From: Maylandia zebra
Taxonomy: Eukaryota > Chordata > Actinopteri > Cichliformes > Cichlidae
DNA length: 64,000 bases
Direction: 5' to 3'
NCBI RefSeq assembly: GCF_041146795.1
Contig: NC_135185.1
Coordinates: forward strand, 27,711,529-27,775,528
Every line of letters starts with the position of its first letter. Positions within the stretch are counted from its first letter, which is position 1. This document shows, piece by piece, positions 1 through 9,835 of the stretch. Position numbers and translations under genes: made by a program. The notes under the pieces were generated by a model. It made no database searches, was not told the DNA's origin, and was given only the letters and a program-made list of their open reading frames with translations.

Positions 1-1424
1 TCTTCTATGAAAATTTTAACAATCGTATTGTCGACTGTTGGTTCATTTAATTCCATGTTTTGCAGAACTACTTCTGCCTCTTGCCACTGTTTACACAGGG
101 CTTTGAAAATCACCTTCTCAAAGTTTTTGAACTTCCTTAAGGGGATTTGATCAATTTCATCCCTGATTTTAGCCCAGATTTTTTCGCTAAGCCTCTTGTA
201 GATGGTTAAAACTCTTTCTGGACTTATGACTTTACCTGATTTTTTTATAACCCGCTTAACTAGTTCTTCCATACATGTTTCCACAAAAAATCGGTATTTT
301 TCTTTGTTTTGAGACAATTCATCCTTTGCTACCAAAGGGTGTTTTTTGAATTGATTTTGCATGCTGGCTTCATGTTGAGCCGAGGATTTCTTTGGGGTTA
401 CATCATTTTCCAAAGAGGTTCCTGCTTTATCTACAGCCTGCGTGGTGTCACGGTTTTTCTTGTCTATTGGAGTTCTGGGCTCGTCAGATGTATCAATGAT
501 ATTTGTGGCAACATTTTCTGCTGTGTTGTTCACGTTGACTGTTGTTTTCTGTTGTTCAGGAGCTGTCTGTGTCTCCTTTGAGGCCACTGTTGTTGTGATG
601 TTTTCTGTGATGTTGATCAAATCCCTTGTTTTCTGTAGAATCACAGCCTTAATGTGATCTGCCAGCGATGCATTATCCTCTGAGTTTTCAGGTGTTTCCA
701 TGGTATTTTGGATATTAGTGATAAGTGTGGCACCAGCGGAATTTTCTGCTGTGCTGTTCACGTTGACTGTTGCTTTCTGTAAAATAACAACTGGCACACA
801 GATTAGATTTCCCATGATGCGGTCACCTGTGTTAGAGGTCTGTGCAAGTTCAGGAGCTGTTTCTGTCTCCTCTAAGGCCACTGTTGTTGTGCTATTTTCT
901 GGGATGTTTAACAAATCCATTGCTTTCTGTAGAATCACAGCCTTAATTTGATCTGCCAGCGATGCATAATCCTCTGAGTTTTCAGTTGTTTCCGTGGTAT
1001 TTTGGATATTAGTGATAAATGTGACATCAGCGGAATTTTCTGCTGTGCTGTGCAAGTTGGCTGTTGTTTCCTGTGAAATATGAGCTGGCATTTCCGTGTT
1101 GCGGTCAACTGTGTTAGAGGTCTGTGCAAGTTCAGGAGCTGTCTGTGTCTGCTTTAAGGCCACTGTTGTTGTGCTAGTGACAGCAGTGTCCTGGCAAAAC
1201 CTCAGTTCTGCACCTGCTGACAGTGAGCATAGGGCAATGACATTATCTACAAAATTACATAGCCTTCCTATGGTGGCATTTTCGGCGTAATCAGACCGCA
1301 ACTGTTGCCACTGCTCATGTGTAACATTATTTAGCAATTCCTCTAGCAGTGGCCTAACATCATTTGCAGGAGTGGAATGACTCCTGACATTGTCTGGATT
1401 GCTCCTAGCTGTGTTGTTGTCCAT
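1..1424 (-). CDS. Uncharacterised 509-aa array protein, 5' part (cut by window edge)
   Basis: This is the first ~474 codons of the array ORF; the C-terminal ~35 residues lie outside the window. Start choice: the minus-strand ATG at 1424 has A at -3 and G at +4 (AAAATGG), and it sits about 87 bases downstream of a TATA box. The sequence matches the complete copies throughout the visible part, with the CGA form of the arginine codon near 291. Its state beyond the window is unknown, so it cannot be called intact. Confidence 0.75.
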   Translation of the reverse strand, partial: MDNNTARSNPDNVRSHSTPANDVRPLLEELLNNVTHEQWQQLRSDYAENATIGRLCNFVDNVIALCSLSAGAELRFCQDTAVTSTTTVALKQTQTAPELAQTSNTVDRNTEMPAHISQETTANLHSTAENSADVTFITNIQNTTETTENSEDYASLADQIKAVILQKAMDLLNIPENSTTTVALEETETAPELAQTSNTGDRIMGNLICVPVVILQKATVNVNSTAENSAGATLITNIQNTMETPENSEDNASLADHIKAVILQKTRDLINITENITTTVASKETQTAPEQQKTTVNVNNTAENVATNIIDTSDEPRTPIDKKNRDTTQAVDKAGTSLENDVTPKKSSAQHEASMQNQFKKHPLVAKDELSQNKEKYRFFVETCMEELVKRVIKKSGKVISPERVLTIYKRLSEKIWAKIRDEIDQIPLRKFKNFEKVIFKALCKQWQEAEVVLQNMELNEPTVDNTIVKIFIE

Positions 1425-1510
1425 TTTGCTTCAATATCTATTTGTTTGCTGTTAATGTCTTCTCTCTGTTTGTTAAAGCGAGCGTTAGAAAAAACAGAGT
1501 TGCAGAGGGC

Positions 1511-1600
1511 TATTTATAGGTTTTTGTCTGTATGACGTCTTTGAAGCCCCGCCCACTTCAAGTGTGACGTCTTTGAAGCCTTTGATCTAAGCCCCGCCCA
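1511..1600 (-). promoter_or_regulatory. TATA/GC-box/CRE-half-site promoter of array ORF, unit 0
   Basis: Read on the minus strand, TATAAATA (1511-1518) lies about 87 bases upstream of the ATG. Upstream of it are two TGACGTC/GACGTCA motifs (1533-1539, 1565-1571), and two GGGCGGGGC-type GC boxes sit at 1547-1553 and 1591-1599. The GACGTCTTTGAAG module occurs twice. This looks like a compact RNA polymerase II core promoter with ATF/CREB and Sp1-type sites. It is a motif-based call only. Confidence 0.7.
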
Positions 1601-1644
1601 CTTCGAGCAAAAAAAGAATGCGCTCGGAGAGTGTGGTTTGTTTG

Positions 1645-1695
1645 TCTCTCTCTCTCTCTCTCTCTCTCTCCCCCCCCCCCCCCCCCCCCCCCCCC
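1645..1695. repeat. (TC)n(C)n tract, unit 0
   Basis: About 26 bp of TC repeat followed by 25 C, placed upstream of the ORF promoter. A homopurine/homopyrimidine tract of this kind can form triplex or i-motif DNA (established for such sequences; not shown here). Confidence 0.95.
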
Positions 1696-1852
1696 AAGCT
1701 TCATCACAGCCTCCCATAATAATAACTTTAGTAATGGTAGCAGTTAAAATATTGTCTGGTTTCATTTGGAACAACGATAGTTGTTTCGTTTATCGTTGAT
1801 TGTTGATCTATTACAGTCGACCAGGTGACAACAATCACGTTGAAAAATCATT

Positions 1853-1956
1853 TATTTATAGTTGGCCGGAAACTAAAGCTGCTGTCACTTGGACTATTCC
1901 GTAGCACCCACCCGAGTAGTCGTCCTCGTCCCTGCACTGCACGTCGATCTCAGGTA
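1853..1956 (+). promoter_or_regulatory. Plus-strand TATA box followed by strong splice donor (possible divergent transcript)
   Basis: TATTTATA (1853-1860) is followed 93 bases later by CTCAG|GTAAGAA, a near-consensus 5' splice site (exon end 1953). It is oriented away from the minus-strand gene, so the two TATA boxes form a divergent pair about 340 bp apart with the TC/C tract between them. Equivalent TATA/donor positions are 8379/8480, 14912/15013, 21455/21556 and 27998/28099. In unit 5 the TATA (34539) is kept but the donor is lost at the array end. No long ORF follows, so any transcript may be non-coding. Confidence 0.35.
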
Positions 1957-2909
1957 AGAATGTATTTATTTAGTCATTGTTTGAATGCTGAATTTGGAAA
2001 AACAGTCAAGATTGCTTGATATTTATAGTCTATTAAAATGTATATTATAGTATATTTAAAATGTGGGGAAAATTTCTCAATAGAAATGTCTAAAATATCA
2101 TAATTTGGTTCCCAAGTATAAATAACATTTAAAGCTATCTTGGACAGAAGGAAAAGAGTATGTATTTCTTAGAAAACGCGAAATCTGCACAAACATACCA
2201 TTTTCATGTCATAATGTTCTTTCTGTTATAAAGCTATATTAGCAAAGGTGCTGTAAAGTTGTTAGCAGTGTGTCAGCTTGGTGACCTGCCACAGAGTACC
2301 TTTGTGACGTCATTCGCTATGCTCCAGATCGGATGGGTGGTGCAGGACGCCCGACGACTCTCATCTATATACAATTCCCAGCAGCAGACAACTCCAACAT
2401 TCTGTATTTAATATTTGAATATATATTTTTTAATTTTCTGTCTGTGTGCCAAGGTGAGCTATGCACCTGTTTATTGTTACCTGCTGTGTCTCATGTTAAG
2501 AAAACATGTATGGTCAAAATAAAAACACTAGCTTTTAGTGTACAGGATGGATGTGAATGTTAGTGAACAAAACAGGCCTGCTGTATATCAGATGATGTGT
2601 ATATTCTTAATGTTTTTATGCTTACAAAACTCTACTCAAGTTTCTTTTAAAGTTTTTGCTTGCATTTCCTACACAAATGTCAAAATAATAAAAAATCTTT
2701 GTGCACTGATACATGGTCTCACATTTTTATCTATTCAGCTGCTGTGTGATGCACACCAGTGGTCCTCACTGCGCAATGTTAAAAGAAAGGCTTCATTTTT
2801 ATCAGCTGGTTTTCACATAGGCCAAACATCTCTAAGGATATTTCTCCATTGTCTATAAATACATGTCAACAACATGTAGCAACAACTACTACTGATTCAT
2901 ACATGTCCA

Positions 2910-3307
2910 TCACTTTGGATGAGTGCATGTTTTTTTGCACACTGTCATCCTGTGCACTGTCCCAGCATGATTAGACCTTAGCGATGAACCTTGTTGCCAA
3001 AAAGCAAAGCCAGTGGGAGCAACATCTTCCAGAGCTAAAGCTCCGTTCACCAGCACTACTGGTGAGCCTTGTCTATAACAATGCCATGTTTACATCACAT
3101 ACCAAATGTAGTCATTTTTTTTAAATTAACAGAATGATATATAGGATGTGATACTGATTACATAGTACTGATCCTCACCTGAGTACATTTTGTTTTATAA
3201 TTTCCCTGAGGTCCAGAACATCTCCATCATAATGATCATATCTTGTTTGGGGATGCTGCCCTGCCACACAGTTTGTAGGCCTCAAAAACCTGTTGATCTC
3301 AGTACAC
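2910..3307 (-). CDS. Candidate pair of coding exons, unit 1
   Basis: Minus exon A is 3179-3307, with acceptor CTGCAG|G and donor CTCAG|GTGAGG. It is 129 bp with one open frame of 42 full codons (it contains RYDHYDGDVLDLREIIK), and a stop lies just upstream in that frame, so splicing is needed. Minus exon B is 2910-3072, after acceptor TTATAG|A. The phases fit exactly (2 nt + 1 nt makes an Arg codon), and it continues 53 codons (QGSPVVLVNGALALEDV...FAFWQQGSS) to a stop. Composition is protein-like and the join preserves frame. The family is not recognised. The upstream exon is not established; a weak candidate with CTRCG...H..C lies at about 3440-3550. It may be a fragment of a host gene or of a transposon gene captured by the unit. 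Confidence 0.35.
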
Positions 3308-3865
3308 CTGCAGATTCAAGGAGACATACTTTTACAGGTGACAGTATGTACTAAAGTATATGTAATTTAAACTTTTTTCATAACATTATGAAGTTGTGTG
3401 ATATGCGAGTGAGAGATTATGACAAACATCCAGAAAAGTCTTGTGATCATGCAGTCATGTCTGAAACTTCTCCCACACCGAGTGCAAGACAGGGTGGAAA
3501 AACCCTTTAATTCATAGTGTTCTTGTTGCAGTGAAACGCTAAAAGATTTAAAACAAAAAATAAGGGCACATAAAGTGACACTGCTTGCTTTTTGCAAACT
3601 ACTTTCACAAAAAGCCCATTATGGATTATGCTCAAGTACACTGTTGTGTAAAATTTACTTTAGTAAATTTACTTGTTTCATGCTTGGTCATGCAAGTTCT
3701 GTAAGTGAGTGAAAATAATTCCACAATTTTTTTTAGACATTTTTAGACACTCTAAGCTTTTTGAAAAAGAAAATGATCAAATTGTAACACAGAGTGTGGT
3801 CAGACTGCTTTTGTTACACACAAATACCTGTACACGTTTGTAAATCTTAGTTTACGCTAAGAGAT

Positions 3866-4350
3866 CAGAGGAGAAGGGTGGAGTGCCCACTCCAGGTCAG
3901 GGATGAGTTCCTCCTCCAAGTGGAAGAGTTTAAGTATCTCAGGGTCTTGTTCACGAGTGATGGGAGAAGGGAGCAGGAGATCGACAGACAGATTGGTGCT
4001 CTCAATTTACTGGTCAATCTACGTCCCTACCCTCACCTGTGGTCACGAGCTGTGGGTAGTGACTGAAAGAACAAGACTGCAGATACAAATGGCTAATATG
4101 AGCTTCCTCAGACGCGTCGATGGCCTCTCCCTTAGAGGGGAGGCCAAGTGGCTTCTTTCCACATGGAAAGAAGCCACTTGAGGTGGTTCGGGCATCTGAG
4201 AAGAACACCTCCTGGGGTGAGGTGATCCGGGCATGTCCCACTGAGAGGAGGCCCCCGTGCCTTGGTGTTCCCCCAAACAAGCTGAAGGAGGTGGGTGGGG
4301 AGAGGGAGGTCTGGGCTTCTTTGCTTGGGCTGCTGCCCCCGTGATCCGCG
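3866..4350 (+). mobile_element. RTE-like LINE 3' fragment (decayed), unit 1
   Basis: The plus strand encodes recognisable pieces of the C-terminal region of a fish RTE-type reverse transcriptase ORF: VEEFKYLRVLFTSDGRREQEIDRQIGA, then YVPTLTCGHELWVVTERTRLQIQ, MSFLRRVDGLSLR, and in shifted frames LRWFGHL and GEREVWASLLGLLPP. Frames are broken by indels, and an internal stretch is replaced by a hairpin at 4146-4179. It is non-functional and was amplified as part of the array unit. Confidence 0.75.
4146..4179. repeat. 16-bp-arm hairpin inside RTE relic
   Basis: AAGTGGCTTCTTTCCA (4146-4161), loop CA, and its exact reverse complement (4164-4179). The same hairpin is at 10674, 17205, 23748 and 30291. 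It sits where part of the RTE coding sequence is missing, which suggests a fold-back repair event before the array was amplified. Confidence 0.9.
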
Positions 4351-4765
4351 ATCCAGTAGAGTTGAGTATGTGGGTTACGCCCATTAAAAACTTGCCAGAT
4401 TTTCTAATACAATACCAAACAGCACATTCTGCTATTCACTCTTGCTTTGAGCTTTGATACCCAGGTGCTCCAGTCATGTTCCTGATTGATACAAGTTTGA
4501 TTTACTGAATACTAGCTAAGCAATCTAAGCAATCTACAGAATCTACAGAATCAACAAATTTCTTCCAGTCAGCGAATGCTGCATATAATTTTATTTTTTG
4601 CTTGTTGCAACGTGCATAAAATTAAAAGGTTAAAACTAATGAAACTAGTTTTGAATTTTTTTTTTTATTTGATTCAATTTTATATCATGAAATATGCAGA
4701 AAAAATAGAATTGGGCTGAAAGGTCTAATGCTTCATAACGTATTCAGGTTGTGTATCATATTTTT

Positions 4766-4901
4766 TAAAAGTAACTAAGTAAGAAAGTAACAAATTACTT
4801 ACAAAAATAAGCAATCAGTAAAGTAATGGGATTAATTTCTTGGAGAAGTAATCAGTAATTAGTAAATAATTACTATTTTCAAGTAACTTGACCAACACAG
4901 G
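4766..4901. repeat. Dispersed teleost repeat remnant (AGTAAT-rich), unit 1
   Basis: A segment rich in AAGTAACTAAGTAA, AATCAGTAA and AGTAACTTGACCAACAC motifs, as in a widespread fish interspersed repeat (family named from memory of its motif pattern only). Copies: 11294-11429, 17825-17960, 24369-24504 and 30911-31046. Confidence 0.45.
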
Positions 4902-6057
4902 GTATTACCGTATGAAGTGGCAGATGTTAAAGAAACTGTTCGGCTACATGTCCAGTAGGTGGTGCAGACGACTGTCAGGATCCACTAATTCACCACAGTC
5001 AGAGTCTTTTGGATTACCTCTGCATCAGCTGAAGGAGTTAGTTTATTTAGTTTTTTGGTTATGTCATAGAATAAAAAGGCCCACATTTTGGAAGGATTTA
5101 AGCCCATAAATAAACAGCAGAAATATCCATGTATAGAAAACCTTTTTCTATTAGAAAAAATTCTAATAATGTATAGATACATATCAATACTCAATAACTC
5201 ATTGTTCCACTTACAATAGCTGTAAGTGCAGCTTACCATGACTTGAGTGTTATCTCACACATCAACCACGGTAAAGCGTGTTATAGACAAGCCAGCCCAC
5301 TGTGACCATTTCATGCTTTGCCTCTTTCAAAGTGTGAAATATACATGCATGCAAAAATTGCAGTAAGCTGTGGTTACAGCAGAGGGAGACATTTTATTTC
5401 AAGCCAAAGTGAAAAGAACCACAGGAAAGCATTTAAAAATGAAATTATTAACACATTTACAATTAAATATACATCAGCTGCCTAGCACTGCTCTGCTCAC
5501 TACTGTGATATGGAGTTGCACACAAGTGTTTCTGTTTGCAACACTTTGCAAGATGTTGAAAGAGATGGAAGGAAAGATCTTACTGTAAACTAGCTCCGGC
5601 CTTGAGTTGAATTATTTCTTCAAGAAGTCACTTGGATGAGTGACGAAATGTTTCTCCCACACATAGGGTTTTAGATAGCACCTCCTCTCCTGACTTAGCT
5701 TGTTTTTGTTTGTTATTTTGGCCTGTGTTCACCAGGGAGTTAAGTTTTCAGTGGAGACAAATAAACCACCGTTCACTTAATAAATTGTTTTTTCTTCCCA
5801 AACCGTCACTTCCTTTTTAACCCTTATGCTACGTTCCTGTACCCCTAGACTGGGGCGTAACACATCTGAAATGAAAAGCCTGTAAACGTGTGTTCCAGCC
5901 TCCTGACTTTGCTGGCACTCGGTCTTCATACTCGACTCCAGATCTGGACTTGTGTTGAACTCGACTGAGGTGGTCTGATCAGACACAGCGCTGCTGTTTG
6001 CTGCAGCTGTCCAAAAATCACAGACAAAGTCAGGAATGTTTTTACCTCGTCTAGCTG

Positions 6058-6060
<3 letters not shown>

Positions 6061-6115
<55 letters not shown>
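6061..6115. repeat. (TG)n microsatellite, unit 1
   Basis: About 27 TG repeats. It creates spurious Thr-His ORFs on the minus strand. Confidence 0.95.
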
Positions 6116-6117
<2 letters not shown>

Positions 6118-6240
6118 AGGTCACATGACAGCACAGCATTTTCTACCCACAGTTTGAACTGAGCAAGAAATAACAAATGTATTTATTCAACTTACAGACA
6201 ATAAAAAAACAAACAGGAATCAGTGTAAAATTTAATAACT

Positions 6241-6246
6241 TTTATT
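6241..6246 (-). terminator. Candidate poly(A) signal of array ORF
   Basis: AATAAA on the minus strand (context CAATAAAAGTT), about 190 bases past the stop of the unit 1 ORF. The equivalent sites are 12759-12764, 19304-19309, 25842-25847 and 32394-32399. A dispersed repeat lies between stop and signal, so it would be in the 3' UTR. Confidence 0.45.
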
Positions 6247-6280
6247 GATGTTAACTTTTTAAAAAGTTATTAAAAAGAAA

Positions 6281-6421
6281 ACCCCAACAGAAAAACCCCT
6301 CTGAGCAAGCACTTGGCGACAGTGGGGAAGAAAAACTCCCTTTTAAGAGGGAGAAACTTCCGGCAGAACCAGGCTCAGTGAGGGGACAGCCATCTGCCGC
6401 GACCGTTCCAAGGGGTTATCA
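6281..6421. repeat. Dispersed teleost repeat in ORF 3' UTR, unit 1
   Basis: A GAGCAAGCACTTGGCGACAG...CCGGCAGAACCAGGCTCAG type sequence, common in fish genomes. It lies between the ORF stop and the candidate poly(A) signal, so it would be transcribed antisense in the 3' UTR. Copies: 12799-12939, 19344-19484, 25882-26022 and 32434-32574. Confidence 0.6.
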
Positions 6422-6431
6422 CAATTTTTTT

Positions 6432-7961
6432 CTACAATGCATCAACCTTGTTTTGTCTCCTGGTGAAACAAAACAGTCGGCCTATAGATGAGAAAAACCG
6501 ACGTATGCAACTTGGCTTCTTCGAAAGTTTGGCTGCCTCTTCTATGAAAATTTTAACAATCGTATTGTCGACTGTTGGTTCATTTAATTCCATGTTTTGC
6601 AGAACTACTTCTGCCTCTTGCCACTGTTTACACAGGGCTTTGAAAATCACCTTCTCAAAGTTTTTGAACTTCCTTAAGGGGATTTGATCAATTTCATCCC
6701 TGATTTTAGCCCAGATTTTTTCGCTAAGCCTCTTGTAGATGGTTAAAACTCTTTCTGGACTTATGACTTTACCTGATTTTTTTATAACCCGCTTAACTAG
6801 TTCTTCCATACATGTTTCCACAAAAAATCGGTATTTTTCTTTGTTTTGAGACAATTCATCCTTTGCTACCAAAGGGTGTTTTTTGAATTGATTTTGCATG
6901 CTGGCTTCATGTTGAGCCGAGGATTTCTTTGGGGTTACATCATTTTCCAAAGAGGTTCCTGCTTTATCTACAGCCTGCGTGGTGTCACGGTTTTTCTTGT
7001 CTATTGGAGTTCTGGGCTCGTCAGATGTATCAATGATATTTGTGGCAACATTTTCTGCTGTGTTGTTCACGTTGACTGTTGTTTTCTGTTGTTCAGGAGC
7101 TGTCTGTGTCTCCTTTGAGGCCACTGTTGTTGTGATGTTTTCTGTGATGTTGATCAAATCCCTTGTTTTCTGTAGAATCACAGCCTTAATGTGATCTGCC
7201 AGCGATGCATTATCCTCTGAGTTTTCAGGTGTTTCCATGGTATTTTGGATATTAGTGATAAGTGTGGCACCAGCGGAATTTTCTGCTGTGCTGTTCACGT
7301 TGACTGTTGCTTTCTGTAAAATAACAACTGGCACACAGATTAGATTTCCCATGATGCGGTCACCTGTGTTAGAGGTCTGTGCAAGTTCAGGAGCTGTTTC
7401 TGTCTCCTCTAAGGCCACTGTTGTTGTGCTATTTTCTGGGATGTTTAACAAATCCATTGCTTTCTGTAGAATCACAGCCTTAATTTGATCTGCCAGCGAT
7501 GCATAATCCTCTGAGTTTTCAGTTGTTTCCGTGGTATTTTGGATATTAGTGATAAATGTGACATCAGCGGAATTTTCTGCTGTGCTGTGCAAGTTGGCTG
7601 TTGTTTCCTGTGAAATATGAGCTGGCATTTCCGTGTTGCGGTCAACTGTGTTAGAGGTCTGTGCAAGTTCAGGAGCTGTCTGTGTCTGCTTTAAGGCCAC
7701 TGTTGTTGTGCTAGTGACAGCAGTGTCCTGGCAAAACCTCAGTTCTGCACCTGCTGACAGTGAGCATAGGGCAATGACATTATCTACAAAATTACATAGC
7801 CTTCCTATGGTGGCATTTTCGGCGTAATCAGACCGCAACTGTTGCCACTGCTCATGTGTAACATTATTTAGCAATTCCTCTAGCAGTGGCCTAACATCAT
7901 TTGCAGGAGTGGAATGACTCCTGACATTGTCTGGATTGCTCCTAGCTGTGTTGTTGTCCAT
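6432..7961 (-). CDS. Uncharacterised 509-aa array protein, copy in unit 1
   Basis: Intact single-exon ORF of 509 codons; function not recognised. Residues 1-80 look helical (LLEELLNNVTHEQWQQL). Residues 85-178 and 179-276 are two degenerate repeats of 94 and 98 aa, each opening TTTVA and containing TAPELAQTSNT, STAEN, ITNIQNT and SLAD-IKAVILQK; a third, shortened repeat starts at 277. Residues 313-375 are polar and probably disordered. Residues 376-480 form a charged helical domain (KYRFFVETCMEELVKR to IFIEEAAKL), followed by a basic, aromatic, Cys-containing tail (CIRRFFSSIGRLFCFTRR, 485-502). No signal peptide or membrane segment is evident. A compact promoter lies upstream, and a minus-strand AATAAA (6241-6246) lies about 190 bases past the stop. 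Expression is inferred, not shown. Confidence 0.8.
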   Translation of the reverse strand: MDNNTARSNPDNVRSHSTPANDVRPLLEELLNNVTHEQWQQLRSDYAENATIGRLCNFVDNVIALCSLSAGAELRFCQDTAVTSTTTVALKQTQTAPELAQTSNTVDRNTEMPAHISQETTANLHSTAENSADVTFITNIQNTTETTENSEDYASLADQIKAVILQKAMDLLNIPENSTTTVALEETETAPELAQTSNTGDRIMGNLICVPVVILQKATVNVNSTAENSAGATLITNIQNTMETPENSEDNASLADHIKAVILQKTRDLINITENITTTVASKETQTAPEQQKTTVNVNNTAENVATNIIDTSDEPRTPIDKKNRDTTQAVDKAGTSLENDVTPKKSSAQHEASMQNQFKKHPLVAKDELSQNKEKYRFFVETCMEELVKRVIKKSGKVISPERVLTIYKRLSEKIWAKIRDEIDQIPLRKFKNFEKVIFKALCKQWQEAEVVLQNMELNEPTVDNTIVKIFIEEAAKLSKKPSCIRRFFSSIGRLFCFTRRQNKVDAL

Positions 7962-8047
7962 TTTGCTTCAATATCTATTTGTTTGCTGTTAATGTCTTCT
8001 CTCTGTTTGTTAAAGCGAGCGTTAGAAAAAACAGAGTTGCAGAGGGC

Positions 8048-8137
8048 TATTTATAGGTTTTTGTCTGTATGACGTCTTTGAAGCCCCGCCCACTTCAAGT
8101 GTGACGTCTTTGAAGCCTTTGATCTAAGCCCCGCCCA
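8048..8137 (-). promoter_or_regulatory. Array ORF promoter, unit 1
   Basis: Same layout as in unit 0: TATAAATA at 8048-8055 on the minus strand, two TGACGTC motifs and two GC boxes upstream, driving the ORF whose ATG is at 7961. Confidence 0.7.
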
Positions 8138-8181
8138 CTTCGAGCAAAAAAAGAATGCGCTCGGAGAGTGTGGTTTGTTTG

Positions 8182-8221
8182 TCTCTCTCTCTCTCTCTCT
8201 CTCTCCCCCCCCCCCCCCCCC
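8182..8221. repeat. (TC)n(C)n tract, unit 1
   Basis: Shortest copy of the promoter-proximal tract (40 bp). Confidence 0.95.
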
Positions 8222-9435
8222 AAGCTTCATCACAGCCTCCCATAATAATAACTTTAGTAATGGTAGCAGTTAAAATATTGTCTGGTTTCATTTGGAACAA
8301 CGATAGTTGTTTCGTTTATCGTTGATTGTTGATCTATTACAGTCGACCAGGTGACAACAATCACGTTGAAAAATCATTTATTTATAGTTGGCCGGAAACT
8401 AAAGCTGCTGTCACTTGGACTATTCCGTAGCACCCACCCGAGTAGTCGTCCTCGTCCCTGCACTGCACGTCGATCTCAGGTAAGAATGTATTTATTTAGT
8501 CATTGTTTGAATGCTGAATTTGGAAAAACAGTCAAGATTGCTTGATATTTATAGTCTATTAAAATGTATATTATAGTATATTTAAAATGTGGGGAAAATT
8601 TCTCAATAGAAATGTCTAAAATATCATAATTTGGTTCCCAAGTATAAATAACATTTAAAGCTATCTTGGACAGAAGGAAAAGAGTATGTATTTCTTAGAA
8701 AACGCGAAATCTGCACAAACATACCATTTTCATGTCATAATGTTCTTTCTGTTATAAAGCTATATTAGCAAAGGTGCTGTAAAGTTGTTAGCAGTGTGTC
8801 AGCTTGGTGACCTGCCACAGAGTACCTTTGTGACGTCATTCGCTATGCTCCAGATCGGATGGGTGGTGCAGGACGCCCGACGACTCTCATCTATATACAA
8901 TTCCCAGCAGCAGACAACTCCAACATTCTGTATTTAATATTTGAATATATATTTTTTAATTTTCTGTCTGTGTGCCAAGGTGAGCTATGCACCTGTTTAT
9001 TGTTACCTGCTGTGTCTCATGTTAAGAAAACATGTATGGTCAAAATAAAAACACTAGCTTTTAGTGTACAGGATGGATGTGAATGTTAGTGAACAAAACA
9101 GGCCTGCTGTATATCAGATGATGTGTATATTCTTAATGTTTTTATGCTTACAAAACTCTACTCAAGTTTCTTTTAAAGTTTTTGCTTGCATTTCCTACAC
9201 AAATGTCAAAATAATAAAAAATCTTTGTGCACTGATACATGGTCTCACATTTTTATCTATTCAGCTGCTGTGTGATGCACACCAGTGGTCCTCACTGCGC
9301 AATGTTAAAAGAAAGGCTTCATTTTTATCAGCTGGTTTTCACATAGGCCAAACATCTCTAAGGATATTTCTCCATTGTCTATAAATACATGTCAACAACA
9401 TGTAGCAACAACTACTACTGATTCATACATGTCCA

Positions 9436-9835
9436 TCACTTTGGATGAGTGCATGTTTTTTTGCACACTGTCATCCTGTGCACTGTCCCAGCATGATTAG
9501 ACCTTAGCGATGAACCTTGTTGCCAAAAAGCAAAGCCAGTGGGAGCAACATCTTCCAGAGCTAAAGCTCCGTTCACCAGCACTACTGGTGAGCCTTGTCT
9601 ATAACAATGCCATGTTTACATCACATACCAAATGTAGTCATTTTTTTTTTAAATTAACAGAATGATATATAGGATGTGATACTGATTACATAGTACTGAT
9701 CCTCACCTGAGTACATTTTGTTTTATAATTTCCCTGAGGTCCAGAACATCTCCATCATAATGATCATATCTTGTTTGGGGATGCTGCCCTGCCACACAGT
9801 TTGTAGGCCTCAAAAACCTGTTGATCTCAGTACAC
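9436..9835 (-). CDS. Candidate pair of coding exons, unit 2
   Basis: Exon A 9707-9835 and exon B 9436-9598, with the same splice sites and phase as in unit 1. The intron is 2 bp longer because of the T-run. No coding change was noticed. Confidence 0.35.

Larger units (their letters stand above)
1..1881. repeat. Array unit 0 (partial, right-hand end only)
   Basis: The left window edge cuts this unit inside the 509-codon ORF. What remains is the ORF 5' part, its promoter, the TC/C tract at 1645-1695 and the segment up to the phase used here for unit boundaries, which is the point where the last unit breaks at 34567. Confidence 0.95.
1882..8407. repeat. Array unit 1 (6526 bp)
   Basis: Complete unit. 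Private or diagnostic states include GTCGATGG at 4116 (GTGGATGG in the other units), an A-to-G change near 6217, a CA tract of about 55 bp and the shortest TC/C tract (40 bp). Its T-run near 4670 is followed directly by ATTTG, as in unit 4, whereas units 2, 3 and 5 have a CAGTTG variant there. Confidence 0.95.

Noticed and set aside
309-1290. Plus-strand ORFs rich in Cys, Val and Phe inside each 509-codon gene
   Set aside because: Antisense shadows of the repeated Thr/Asn-rich coding region; no promoter or start context of their own.
3367-3597. Minus ORF with CTRCGRSFRHDC as a zinc-finger gene
   Set aside because: A single partial motif; the frame runs on through AT-rich sequence, and no donor fitting exon A phase was found. 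Kept only as a weak upstream-exon idea.
5777-6139. Minus-strand ORFs with long Thr-His runs near the CA microsatellite
   Set aside because: They are translations of the (CA)n tract. Length differs with tract length in each unit, and the frame after the tract changes between copies.
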